Origin: DASWJS01 sp036397035
GTDB taxonomy: Bacteria > Actinomycetota > AC-67
Direction: 5' to 3'
DNA: 44,981 bases
NCBI GenBank assembly: GCA_036397035.1
Contig: DASWJS010000030.1
Span: forward strand, 1 to 44,981
The translations under genes were made by a program, and so were the position numbers. This document shows positions 7,486 through 14,862 of this stretch, in pieces; the stretch's first letter is position 1; each line of letters begins with the position of its first letter. Below the pieces are notes generated by a model. It was not told the DNA's origin. It saw nothing but the letters and a program-made list of their open reading frames with translations, and made no database searches.

Positions 7486-8766
7486 GTGACGACGACGATC
7501 GCCGAGGTCCGCGCGCGCGAGGTGCTGGACTCGCGGGGCAACCCAACCGTCGAGGCCGACGTGACGCTGGCGGGGGGCGACACCGGACGCGCCATCGCGC
7601 CGAGCGGCGCCTCCACCGGCGCGCACGAGGCGCTGGAGCTGCGCGACGGCGACAAGCGCTACGGCGGAAAGGGCGTCCGTAGCGCCGTTGCCAACGTGAA
7701 CGAGCGCATCGCGCCGGCGATCCTGGGGCGCGACGGCGCCGACCAGCGGGCGCTCGACCGGCTGCTGCTCGACCTCGACGGCACGGAGAACAAGCGCGAG
7801 CTGGGCGCGAACGCGATGCTCGCGGTGTCGCTGGCGACGGCGAAAGCCGCCGCCGCGGCGCTCGACATGCCGCTGTTTCGCTACCTCGGGGGCGCCAACG
7901 CGCACCTGATGCCGGTGCCGTGCCTGAACGTGCTCAACGGCGGCGCGCACGCGGACAACACCGTCGACGTTCAGGAGTTCATGGTCGTGCCGGTGGGCGC
8001 CGCGTCCTTCGCAGAGGCGATGCAGTGGAGCGTCGAGGTCTTCCATGCGCTGCGCGCCGTCCTTCGCGAGCGCGGCCTGGCGACCGGGGTCGGCGACGAG
8101 GGCGGCTTCGCGCCGGACTTGGCCAGCAACGACGACGCCTTCGATCTGCTCGTCCGCGCGATCGGCGCCGCGGGGTTCGACGCCGGGGGCGAGATCGCGC
8201 TCGCGTGTGACGTCGCGGCGACGGAGGTCTTTTCCGGAGGCGCGTACGACTTTGCCGGCGAGAGCCGCCGTTTCGACGCCGCCGGGCTGACCGAGCGCTA
8301 CGCGGGCTGGCTGGACGCCTACCCGATCGTGTCGATCGAAGACCCCTTCGCGGAAGACGACTGGCAGGGGTGGGCGCACGGCACCGCCGTGCTCGGCGAG
8401 CGGACCCAGCTCGTCGGCGACGACGTCTTCGTCACCAACCCCGAGCGGCTCGGGCGCGGCATCGCCGACGGCGTCGCGAACGCGATCCTGATCAAGGTCA
8501 ACCAGATCGGCACGCTCACCGAGACCCTCGACGTGATCGAGATGGCCGATCGCGCGGGCTACCGCTGCATGATGTCGCACCGCTCGGGCGAGTCCGAGGA
8601 CGCGACGATCGCCGACCTCGCGGTCGCGACCGGCGTGGGGCAGATCAAGGCCGGCGCGCCCAACCGGACCGACCGCACCGCCAAGTACAACCAACTGCTC
8701 CGCATCGAGGAGGTGCTGGGCGATGCGGCTCGCTATCCTGGGGCCGCCGCCTTCCGCAGGCGATAG
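7486..8766 (+). CDS. eno: Enolase (phosphopyruvate hydratase)
   Basis: Glycolytic enolase, 426 aa, interconverting 2-phosphoglycerate and phosphoenolpyruvate in the cytoplasm with Mg2+. Family signatures appear in order: DSRGNPTVEADV (15-26), GASTGAHEALELRDGD (41-56), the catalytic GVGDEGGFAPDL with Glu205, the metal Asp/Glu in SIEDPF and GDDVFVTN, the catalytic Lys in ILIKVNQIGT, and SHRSGESED plus KAGAPNRTDR near the C-terminus. Start GTG 7486 is set by the ribosome site GGGAGGAG and by the conserved TIAEVRAREVLDSRG N-terminus; the frame is open further upstream but that part is not enolase. The DivIC/FtsB-like gene begins on the base after the stop codon, the usual actinobacterial order. 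Confidence 0.98.
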   Translation: MTTTIAEVRAREVLDSRGNPTVEADVTLAGGDTGRAIAPSGASTGAHEALELRDGDKRYGGKGVRSAVANVNERIAPAILGRDGADQRALDRLLLDLDGTENKRELGANAMLAVSLATAKAAAAALDMPLFRYLGGANAHLMPVPCLNVLNGGAHADNTVDVQEFMVVPVGAASFAEAMQWSVEVFHALRAVLRERGLATGVGDEGGFAPDLASNDDAFDLLVRAIGAAGFDAGGEIALACDVAATEVFSGGAYDFAGESRRFDAAGLTERYAGWLDAYPIVSIEDPFAEDDWQGWAHGTAVLGERTQLVGDDVFVTNPERLGRGIADGVANAILIKVNQIGTLTETLDVIEMADRAGYRCMMSHRSGESEDATIADLAVATGVGQIKAGAPNRTDRTAKYNQLLRIEEVLGDAARYPGAAAFRRR

Positions 8767-9165
8767 ATGGACGCCAACCTTCCCCCTCGGAGCCGCATCA
8801 GCCCGCGCGCGCTGGTGCTCGCGGTGCTTGCCTTCGGCGTGCTGTTCTCGGCGGTACTGCCGCTGCAGCGCTACGCCGACGTCAAGCGCGAGGTCGCGGC
8901 GCTGAACGAGCAACTGGGCGCGCTGGAGGCGCGCGAGCGCGCGCTGGCAGTCGAGCAAGAGCGGCTGCAGACCGACGCGGAGATCGAGCGGCTCGCTCGC
9001 GAGGAGCTTGGCTACGTGCGTCCCGGCGAGGTGCCGTTCTTGATCGTGCCCGGCAAACCCGCGCTGAAAAGCGAGCGCGTGCTGCCCGAGCCGCCCGCCC
9101 GGGCCGCCTCGCCGGGGCTGCTCCGCCAATGGTGGAACGCGCTGCAGGTCATCATCGGCTCCTGA
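8767..9165 (+). CDS. divIC: DivIC/FtsB-like septum formation initiator protein
   Basis: A bitopic cell-division protein of 132 aa. A short cytoplasmic N-terminus precedes one membrane helix (about residues 16-32, LVLAVLAFGVLFSAVL). A coiled coil follows (about 36-75: VKREVAALNEQLGALEARER onward), then the typical motif LAREELGYVRPGEVPFLIV. This architecture is that of the FtsB/DivIC family, which bridges FtsL and FtsQ/DivIB at the division site. The ATG abuts the eno stop codon (TAGATG), so translation is probably coupled. The symbol is by family and synteny; FtsB is an equally good name. Confidence 0.88.
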   Translation: MDANLPPRSRISPRALVLAVLAFGVLFSAVLPLQRYADVKREVAALNEQLGALEARERALAVEQERLQTDAEIERLAREELGYVRPGEVPFLIVPGKPALKSERVLPEPPARAASPGLLRQWWNALQVIIGS

Positions 9166-9183
9166 CGCCCGGTTTCCTCAGCA

Positions 9184-9213
9184 TTGACCGCCTGATACCC
9201 GCCTGCGTAGCAT
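9184..9213 (+). promoter_or_regulatory. Promoter upstream of the S1-domain gene
   Basis: TTGACC (9184-9189), an 18-bp spacer and TAGCAT (9208-9213) form a credible primary-sigma promoter. The leader is about 35 nt and carries the ribosome site AAGGAG before the TTG start. Confidence 0.55.
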
Positions 9214-9254
9214 GGGCGCCAGCCGGGGAGCCCGGGTGACACGGAAGGAGAACG

Positions 9255-9623
9255 TTGCCGCTCGAGGTAGGAGCAGTCGTCGAAGGGGTCGTGACGCGCG
9301 TCGCACCCTACGGAGCATTCGTCCAGCTCGACTCGGGAGAGTCGGGTCTGGTTCACATCTCGGAGGTCGATCGCAACTTCGTGCGGGAGATCGCCGAGCA
9401 CCTGCGCGAGAACGACCGTGTCACCGTCAAGGTCGTCGGCATCAAGGAGGACGGCAAGATCGATCTCTCGATCAAGCAAGCCGATCCCGATTGGAAGCCC
9501 GAACGGCCGCGCGCTCGCAAGGACCGGGACCCGGAGTTCGAGCAGAAGCTCAAGAAGTTCATGAAGCAGAGCGAGGAGAACCTCGTCGATTGGCGGCGGC
9601 AGCGGGAATCCAAGCGCGGCTGA
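9255..9623 (+). CDS. S1 RNA-binding domain protein
   Basis: A 122-aa protein with one S1 OB-fold at residues 3-75: VGAVVEGVVTRVAPYGAFVQL, then SGLVHISEV, then VKVVGIKEDGKIDLSIKQ, all hallmark S1 positions. The tail is charged (KDRDPEFEQKLKKFMKQSEE) and may be an extra RNA contact. Small single-S1 proteins of this sort (YugI/GSP13-like) associate with ribosomes or mRNA; the precise role here is inferred. Start is TTG 9255 because the ribosome site AAGGAG lies 8 nt upstream and the S1 strand begins immediately. DUF501 follows 23 nt downstream. Confidence 0.88.
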   Translation: MPLEVGAVVEGVVTRVAPYGAFVQLDSGESGLVHISEVDRNFVREIAEHLRENDRVTVKVVGIKEDGKIDLSIKQADPDWKPERPRARKDRDPEFEQKLKKFMKQSEENLVDWRRQRESKRG

Positions 9624-9646
9624 GTCGCCGCCGGGGTGAGCCGCCG

Positions 9647-10222
9647 ATGGAGCGGATCCCGTGGCCCGGAGCACCTGCCGATTCGCGCGCGCGCGCGACG
9701 ATCGGCGCGCAGCTCGGCCGCGACACGCGCGGCGAGGTCGCGATCGTCGCAAGGTGCGAGTACGGGTTGCCGGCCGTCGTGCGAACGGCTCCCCGGCTTC
9801 GGGACGGGACGCCGTTCCCGACCCTGTACTACCTCACGTGCCCGATGGCCGTGCGCGCGGCCGGCAGGCTCGAAGCGTCGGGCGCGATGCGGGACTACGA
9901 ACGCCGCCTCGCGGAGGACGCGGACGTGCGAGGAGCGTACGAAGACGCCGACGAGCGGTATCGCGCCCAACGCGACTCCCTGGCCGTGCTGCCGGACGCA
10001 CCGTCGGCCGGGGGCATGCCCGGCCGGGTCAAGTGCCTGCACGCGCTGTACGCGCACGAGCTGGCGGACGGGAACCCGATCGGCGCACTCGTTCGGGACG
10101 CGATCGAGCCGCTCGGCTGCCCGGGGCCGTGCGTGACGGACGGGGAGCCGGCGCCGGGTCACCCCGGCTTCGCCGGCAAAGGTCATCGAAACCGCCATAA
10201 ACCTCGCAAGGAAGGCGCCTGA
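9647..10222 (+). CDS. DUF501 domain protein
   Basis: A 191-aa member of DUF501, a family found largely in Actinobacteria next to eno and DivIC. Signatures include GEVAIVARCEYGLPAVVRT, PTLYYLTCPMAVRA and GMPGRVKCLHALYAHELADG, with conserved Cys in TCP, KCLH and GCPGPC that could bind metal (inference). The function is not established. ATG 9647 is chosen because GGGGTGAG lies just upstream and the family N-terminus follows. The C-terminus ends in a basic His/Lys/Arg tail. Confidence 0.85.
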   Translation: MERIPWPGAPADSRARATIGAQLGRDTRGEVAIVARCEYGLPAVVRTAPRLRDGTPFPTLYYLTCPMAVRAAGRLEASGAMRDYERRLAEDADVRGAYEDADERYRAQRDSLAVLPDAPSAGGMPGRVKCLHALYAHELADGNPIGALVRDAIEPLGCPGPCVTDGEPAPGHPGFAGKGHRNRHKPRKEGA

Positions 10223-10289
10223 GCGCGGCGTGGCCGGGGTGGGCGTTGCTCGGTAGGGTGGTCGGTCGTTGGCGGGGGTGAACCCAGCG

Positions 10290-11357
10290 ATGAACGAGTT
10301 CTTCCGCACCCTTCGGTCGAGCCGGCGCGCGGCTGCGCTGGCGATCGCGCTCGCCGTGCTCCTGTCCGCGCAGCTCGCCCTGCTCGTGGCCGAAGGCTCG
10401 GGAGGCGGCGCCGCGCCGGGCCCACCCTCGGCCGCAGCGAAGATCGCGAGCTACTGGGACGAAGTCGACTCCCGGCCCGCTCGGGATCGCGGCCTGGCCC
10501 CCTACGAGGACCTGACCGTCGAGCCGCGACGCACGACCGCGCGGAAGATCCCGAAGCCGCCGGCGCTCTTGGCCGATCCGCTCGCGCCGTTCCGTGGCCT
10601 CGGCTCGTGGGTCGACACCTACGACTACGCCGAGCTGCACGTGGCCGCCGCCGTCCGGCGGATGGCGGCCGAGGGCGTCAACACGATCTTCGTGCAGACG
10701 GGCCGCTACGACACGCAGGGTCCGGTGGACTCCCGGGTCGGGGACTGGATCGTGGAAGGCCACCGCGCGGGGATGCGGGTCGTCGGCTGGTACCTGCCTG
10801 GGTACCGCAACGTCGACAAGGACGTGCGCAGGACGGTCGCCGTCAAGGCGTACCGCGTGAGCGGGCATCGCTTCGACGCGATCGGCGTCGACATCGAGTT
10901 CAAGGCGCTCGTGCGCGACACCACGCGCTGGAACGCGCGCGTCGTTCGTCACATCAGGTCGGTGCGCGAGCGCATCGGCGACTTCCCGATGGCCGCGATC
11001 ACGCCTCCCCCCTTGCAGATGGAGCTTGCGCCGAGCACCTGGGCGGGCTTCCCTTGGCGCAAGCTCGGCGCGTCGAGCGACGTCATGGTCTTGATGGACT
11101 ACTGGTCCTACCGGGACTGCAAGAGCGTGCCCGACCATTGCGCGGGCCCCTACACGGCGAAGAACGTCAAGCGCACGCGCTCGCTCACCAAGCGGCCGGT
11201 CCACGCCATCGGCGGCGTCGGCGGGCGCGTGAGCGCCAGGGAGGTCAAGGCGTTCGTCCGCGCGGCGAAGACCACGAACGCGCTGGGCGCGAGCTTGTAC
11301 GACTTCCGCACGACGCACGCTTCCTACTGGCGCTACCTGGGCAAACTCGCCATCTAA
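10290..11357 (+). CDS. Secreted or anchored glycoside-hydrolase-like TIM-barrel protein (paralogue 1)
   Basis: A 355-aa protein with an N-terminal signal/anchor (about residues 10-32, RRAAALAIALAVLLSAQLALL), a linker, and a domain from about residue 100. That domain has strand-ending motifs typical of a TIM barrel: GSWVDTYDYAE, NTIFVQTGRYD, MRVVGWYLPGY, RFDAIGVDIEF, FPMAAITPPPLQ, VMVLMDYWSYRD and HAIGGVGG. The acidic pair in GVDIE and the Asp in MDYWSYR are the obvious catalytic candidates by analogy with DUF4015-like putative glycoside hydrolases; substrate unknown. The same domain is repeated in the next gene, so this is a tandem duplication. ATG 10290 has GGGGGTG upstream. A TAGGGT at 10254-10259 may be the -10 element. 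Confidence 0.7.
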   Translation: MNEFFRTLRSSRRAAALAIALAVLLSAQLALLVAEGSGGGAAPGPPSAAAKIASYWDEVDSRPARDRGLAPYEDLTVEPRRTTARKIPKPPALLADPLAPFRGLGSWVDTYDYAELHVAAAVRRMAAEGVNTIFVQTGRYDTQGPVDSRVGDWIVEGHRAGMRVVGWYLPGYRNVDKDVRRTVAVKAYRVSGHRFDAIGVDIEFKALVRDTTRWNARVVRHIRSVRERIGDFPMAAITPPPLQMELAPSTWAGFPWRKLGASSDVMVLMDYWSYRDCKSVPDHCAGPYTAKNVKRTRSLTKRPVHAIGGVGGRVSAREVKAFVRAAKTTNALGASLYDFRTTHASYWRYLGKLAI

Positions 11358-11377
11358 CGAAGCCGCGCCGGGCTCGG

Positions 11378-11383
11378 TAGCAT
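11378..11383 (+). promoter_or_regulatory. -10 element for a leaderless start at 11391
   Basis: TAGCAT is followed by 7 nt and then ATG 11391. Transcription would begin at or next to the start codon. The alternative ATG at 11382 lies inside the hexamer and is therefore less likely. Confidence 0.45.
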
Positions 11384-11390
11384 GCAACGG

Positions 11391-12983
11391 ATGCTCCGAA
11401 AGACCCTTCCCCTCTTGCTGGTCGCCGCGATGCTCCCGATTCCGGGCGAGCCGGTGCGCGCGGCGGGCGTCTCGGCATCGAGCCCGTCGATCGTGACCAG
11501 GTGGCAACCGCGGCACAGCGCCGGCGCCGGCGACTACGTCACCGAGAACCGGCGCGGCGCCCGCGCGAAGTTCCGCTTCCGAGGCGACTCGGTCGTGTGG
11601 CTCACGCGGAAGGGACCGCGGCAGGGCAAGGCCTGGGTCTACGTCGACGGCGACCGGATCCGCTCGGTGAACAACTACGCCGAGGCGAACGACGACAAGG
11701 TGTGGCGCCGCTTCAAAGGCTTCGGGTCCGGCACGCATCGACTGCGCGTCAAGGTGCGTGGGAAGCGCTCGGCGCTTTCGACCGGCACCTGGATCGCGGT
11801 GCAGGGATTCCGCGCGAACGGCCGCGTCTTCGCGCCGTCGGCCGCGACGTACCGATGGGCCGAGGAACGAGTCGGCGGGACGCGAGTCGTGGTGAGCAGC
11901 GCGCGCGGCGCGACGGCCACCTACCGGTTCTCCGGCAAGGGGATCGACTGGCGGGGCCCGAGGGGGCCGGGGTACGGCAAGGCGCAGGTGTACGTCGACG
12001 GCGTGCTGCGAGAGACCGTCGACGCCTACGCGGCGGCCGAGTCGATCGCCACGCTGTCCTCCGTCGCGGGACTCGCGCGCGGGAAGCACACGCTGCGCAT
12101 CAGGGTGCTCGGAACGCATCGCGACGCCGCCTCCGGCTCGAAGGTGGGGATCGCGCGGCTCCTGGTGCCGCGGCCGCCGAAGATCGCGTTCCGCAAGCTC
12201 GGCGCGTGGATCGACCTGTACGACACCGACTACACGGCCGCCGCCCGCATCCAGACGCTGGTCGACCACGACGTCAGAACCCTCTACATCCAGACCGGGC
12301 GCTACGACCGCAACGGGCTCGTGAACAACGCCGCCTGGATCGACGGCTGGCTGAAAGAGGCGCACGACCGCGGCATCAGGGTGGTCGGCTGGTATCTCCC
12401 CGCGTACGACCAGTTCCTCGATCGCGACGTGCGCCGCACGGTGCAAGTCTTCAAGTACGTCTCGGCCGACGGCGAGCGCTTCGACGCCGTCGCGGTGGAC
12501 ATCGAGTACCGGGGCGAGACCGAGACGCGCAAAGAGTTCAACACCGGGATCGTCAAGCACCTGCGGCGCGTGCGCGCGAAGGTCGGCAACAAGTACCCGG
12601 TCGGCGGGATCACGCCCGCGCCGCTCGGCATGGCGCTGGCGCCCGACTACTGGAAGGGGTTCCCCTGGGGCCAGATCGGGCGCTACTCCGACGTCGTGCT
12701 GCCGATGTCCTACTGGTCCTACCGGCGCTCGAGCGGCCAGTGCCCCGACGATCCGCTCTACTGCGAGTACCGGTACACGATCGAGAACACCAAGCGAGCG
12801 GGATCCAGGACGGGGCTGCCGGTGCACGTGATCGGAGGCGTCGCCAACGTCGTCACCAACGCGCAGGTCGGGCGCTTCGTCGACGGCGCGCTGACGACCG
12901 ACGCGATCGGCGGGAGCATCTACGACTACAAGACGACCAAGGCCAAGTTCTGGGCGCACCTGGAACGGCTCAACAAGCTTTAG
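11391..12983 (+). CDS. Secreted glycoside-hydrolase-like TIM-barrel protein with two N-terminal beta-sandwich modules (paralogue 2)
   Basis: A 530-aa exported protein. Residues 1-26 are a signal peptide (MLRKTLPLLLVAAMLPI...VRAAG). Two beta-rich modules follow, about 30-140 and 145-255. They share the pattern A-FRF-GD/GK...W-GPRG-G-GKA-VYVDG......G-H-LR-KV, resembling carbohydrate-binding or jelly-roll modules. The C-terminal domain (about 265-530) aligns along its length with paralogue 1: LGAWIDLYD, LYIQTGRYDRNG, IRVVGWYLPAYD, RFDAVAVDIEY, GGITPAPLGMALAP, LPMSYWSYRR, HVIGGVAN. The overall plan is binding modules plus a putative glycan-active TIM barrel outside the cell; the substrate cannot be told. 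The next small gene starts one base after the stop. Confidence 0.72.
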   Translation: MLRKTLPLLLVAAMLPIPGEPVRAAGVSASSPSIVTRWQPRHSAGAGDYVTENRRGARAKFRFRGDSVVWLTRKGPRQGKAWVYVDGDRIRSVNNYAEANDDKVWRRFKGFGSGTHRLRVKVRGKRSALSTGTWIAVQGFRANGRVFAPSAATYRWAEERVGGTRVVVSSARGATATYRFSGKGIDWRGPRGPGYGKAQVYVDGVLRETVDAYAAAESIATLSSVAGLARGKHTLRIRVLGTHRDAASGSKVGIARLLVPRPPKIAFRKLGAWIDLYDTDYTAAARIQTLVDHDVRTLYIQTGRYDRNGLVNNAAWIDGWLKEAHDRGIRVVGWYLPAYDQFLDRDVRRTVQVFKYVSADGERFDAVAVDIEYRGETETRKEFNTGIVKHLRRVRAKVGNKYPVGGITPAPLGMALAPDYWKGFPWGQIGRYSDVVLPMSYWSYRRSSGQCPDDPLYCEYRYTIENTKRAGSRTGLPVHVIGGVANVVTNAQVGRFVDGALTTDAIGGSIYDYKTTKAKFWAHLERLNKL

Positions 12984-12984
12984 C

Positions 12985-13206
12985 GTGCGCACCGTCTACC
13001 TGGATCAGTTCGAGGACGACACCGCAGGCCGGATCCTCGAGGCGCTCGACCGCGCGGGGATCGCCTGGCACGTGAAGTGCACCGGACGGCTCGCGCGCAC
13101 GCTGTTCGTAGGCGAGTGGGGCACGCGCATCTTCGTCGATCAGGAGCGCCTGGCCGAGGCGCGCGAGATCGCCACGCGCGAGGTGTTCCCGGGCGACCAG
13201 CGATAG
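12985..13206 (+). CDS. Small DUF2007-like protein
   Basis: A 73-aa cytoplasmic protein (GTG 12985) one base after the stop of the secreted TIM-barrel gene, so in the same transcript. The layout (a strand RTVYLDQF, helix AGRILEALDRAGIAWHVK, strand LFVGEWGTRIFVDQERL, final helix LAEAREIATREVF) resembles the ferredoxin-like DUF2007/putative signal-transducing fold, in which a short protein binds small ligands or partners. No catalytic residues are visible. The similarity is judged by eye and moderate. Confidence 0.55.
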   Translation: MRTVYLDQFEDDTAGRILEALDRAGIAWHVKCTGRLARTLFVGEWGTRIFVDQERLAEAREIATREVFPGDQR

Positions 13207-13211
13207 GACGG

Positions 13212-13217
13212 TACGAT
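13212..13217 (+). promoter_or_regulatory. -10 element for tRNA-Leu
   Basis: TACGAT, 8 nt before the first base of the tRNA gene, at the spacing expected if transcription starts close to the mature 5' end. The -35 region is not recognisable. Confidence 0.45.
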
Positions 13218-13225
13218 CAACGCGG

Positions 13226-13308
13226 GCCCGGGTGGCGTAATGGCAGCCGCGGGAGACTTAAACTCTCCTGTCCGCAAGGGCGTGGGGGTTCGAATCCCTC
13301 CCCGGGCA
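13226..13308 (+). tRNA. tRNA-Leu (anticodon UAA)
   Basis: An 83-nt class II tRNA. Acceptor arms are GCCCGGG (13226-13232) and CCCGGGC (13301-13307) with discriminator A at 13308. The anticodon stem GGAGA/TCTCC (13252-13256 and 13264-13268) encloses loop CTTAAAC, with anticodon TAA at 13259-13261. A long variable arm follows, then a T arm around GGTTCGAATCC. The 3' CCA is not encoded. It reads UUA (and perhaps UUG by wobble) leucine codons, UUA being very rare in GC-rich genomes; in Streptomyces the equivalent tRNA is the developmental regulator bldA. Confidence 0.95.
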
Positions 13309-13365
13309 CGTACGGTTTCTCCACGCGTTTCCTTTGGACCCGGACCGGAAGGCGGGGGTTCACCT

Positions 13366-14649
13366 CTACGGTCCCAGGAGCGCGAGGGGGACGACGGCGA
13401 CGCCGTCCTCGCGCCGGTAGGCGTCGGAACCCGTTGTCAGGATGACGGCATCCAGCAGGTCATCGCCGATCCGGCCGCGCAGCCACTCGAGATGTCGCAC
13501 GCTCCGCTCGTCCGGTGTGCGCGCGAGTTTCGCTTCGATCGCAACGACCCGATGATCTCCCCGCTCGACGATGAAGTCGATCTCGTGATCGCCGGAATGG
13601 GTGCGCAGGTGCCGCACGGAGGCTTCAGCCGCTTGCGCGCACACCCGTATGGTCAGCGCCGCTAACGACTCGAACAACTGACCGAGAAGCGTCGTATCCC
13701 GCGCGATCGGCCGCTCAAGGGCGCGTCCCTCGACGAGGGCTTCGACGTCGGCACCCAGGAGTCGGGCGGCGAGGGCGGGATCGACGAGGTGGTGTTTGGG
13801 CGCTGCACCCAGGCGCGCGATGTGGTTTCGGGTCGGCAGCCACGCTGGGACTGGGTCAAGGATCCAAAGCCGTTCCAGGATGTCGCGGTACGGCATGACC
13901 GTGGTCTTCGCCGGTTTCTCGTGCTCGCCGGCCGTCGACGCGTCGCGGATCGTCTCGTACGAGGCGGCAGTTGCCGTCGCTGCCGCGTATGCGGTCATCC
14001 ATCGTCGGAGGCCTGCGGGATTGCGAACGGGGAGGCCCATCTCCGCGAAATCCCGGTCGATGATGCGGTCGAGATACCCGTCGAGCTGGGCGCGCAGCGC
14101 GCGGCCCTCCAGGCCACGAAGCCCCGGGAAGCCGGAGTTGCTGATCGCCGCCGCGTACTCCTGCAGCGTGAATGTCGAGTGACCTTCGACCGGCCGGCGA
14201 TCGCTTCGGAGCAGGTCGTTGAGGCCGACCGATGGGGTCTCGAAGCCCCGTTCCGCAAGGGTCATCGGTCGCATCCGCAACCGTACGATGCGTCCGGCGC
14301 CGGAATGCGTATCCGCCGACGGCGTCGCTGAGCCCGTGAGCACGAAGCTCCCCGGCTCCGCTCCCGCATCGACGGCACGCCGCACGAGATCCCAGGACTC
14401 GGGGATCCGTTGCCATTCATCGATCAGGATGGGGGTCTCCCCGCTCACGACCCTGGAGGGGTCGGCGGCAACGATCTCCCGGGTGGCCGGATCGTCCAGG
14501 GCCCGGATCGTTCCAGCGCGCCGGAGTGCTGTCGCCGTCTTGCCGACAGCCTTCGCCCCCTCCAGCGCGATCGCCGGCAACGAGCCGAGGAGCTGGTCCA
14601 ACTCGTCGTCGGCGATCCGCCGCAGGTAGGCACCCTGATCCCGAGCCAC
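13366..14649 (-). CDS. AAA ATPase / DUF4143 protein with PD-(D/E)XK-like C-terminus
   Basis: A 427-aa protein of the AAA_14 + DUF4143 family. Walker A is GAKAVGKT (31-38), Walker B is in PILIDEWQRIPESW (about 73-86), and a sensor-like VLTGSATPSADTHSGAGRI follows. The C-terminal third is DUF4143, with HEIDFIVERGD...VVAIEAKLA matching the D...ExK arrangement of a PD-(D/E)XK nuclease-like fold. Members are common in mobile and archaeal/bacterial accessory DNA; their roles are poorly known and may involve DNA handling or toxin-like functions. The GTG start at 14649 has no ribosome site but sits 6 nt after a TAGCGT -10 element, consistent with leaderless translation. It lies next to a tRNA gene, a common insertion place, but no integrase is present. 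Confidence 0.85.
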   Translation of the reverse strand: MARDQGAYLRRIADDELDQLLGSLPAIALEGAKAVGKTATALRRAGTIRALDDPATREIVAADPSRVVSGETPILIDEWQRIPESWDLVRRAVDAGAEPGSFVLTGSATPSADTHSGAGRIVRLRMRPMTLAERGFETPSVGLNDLLRSDRRPVEGHSTFTLQEYAAAISNSGFPGLRGLEGRALRAQLDGYLDRIIDRDFAEMGLPVRNPAGLRRWMTAYAAATATAASYETIRDASTAGEHEKPAKTTVMPYRDILERLWILDPVPAWLPTRNHIARLGAAPKHHLVDPALAARLLGADVEALVEGRALERPIARDTTLLGQLFESLAALTIRVCAQAAEASVRHLRTHSGDHEIDFIVERGDHRVVAIEAKLARTPDERSVRHLEWLRGRIGDDLLDAVILTTGSDAYRREDGVAVVPLALLGP

Positions 14650-14655
14650 GGTGTT

Positions 14656-14717
14656 ACGCTACCATATCGCTGCGTCAAAGACTACGATTACGTAGACAGA
14701 TGAGATACCATATCGCT
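14656..14717 (-). promoter_or_regulatory. Promoter/operator of the DUF4143 ATPase gene with direct and inverted repeats
   Basis: On the minus strand TAGCGT (14661-14656) lies 6 nt before the GTG. The plus-strand 12-mer TACCATATCGCT occurs twice (14660-14671 and 14706-14717). Between the copies is the palindrome CTACG-ATTA-CGTAG (14682-14695). The region is AT-rich for this genome. Paired repeats flanking a palindrome at a promoter look like operator sites, possibly for autoregulation. Confidence 0.45.
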
Positions 14718-14796
14718 TGTTCCTCGACGGACCAGCCGCCCAGAAGGAATCGGGGCTGGAGCTTGGGCCACGGCGCGCTCATCACAGGGAGAGCCT

Positions 14797-14862
14797 ATGT
14801 CGCGGGCGCAAGCTCGAGGTGGGGGTAGCGAGGCGGGCCTCTTAAGATGCCGGGCTCTATGA
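14797..14862 (+). CDS. Short upstream ORF ahead of murJ containing a TTA codon
   Basis: ATG 14797 (AGGGAGAG just upstream) encodes 21 residues, MSRAQARGGGSEAGLLRCRA then Leu, and stops at TGA 14860-14862, overlapping the murJ ATG as ATGA. Codon 16 is TTA (14842-14844). It may couple translation to murJ. The rival view is that the TAAGAT at 14843-14848 is the murJ -10 element and this ORF is chance. The rest of 14718-14796 holds nothing I recognise. Confidence 0.3.
   Translation: MSRAQARGGGSEAGLLRCRAL

Noticed and set aside
13226..13365. Integrated element or prophage attachment site at tRNA-Leu
   Set aside because: No integrase, excisionase or direct repeat of the tRNA 3' end was found nearby. 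Only the adjacent DUF4143 gene hints at insertion.
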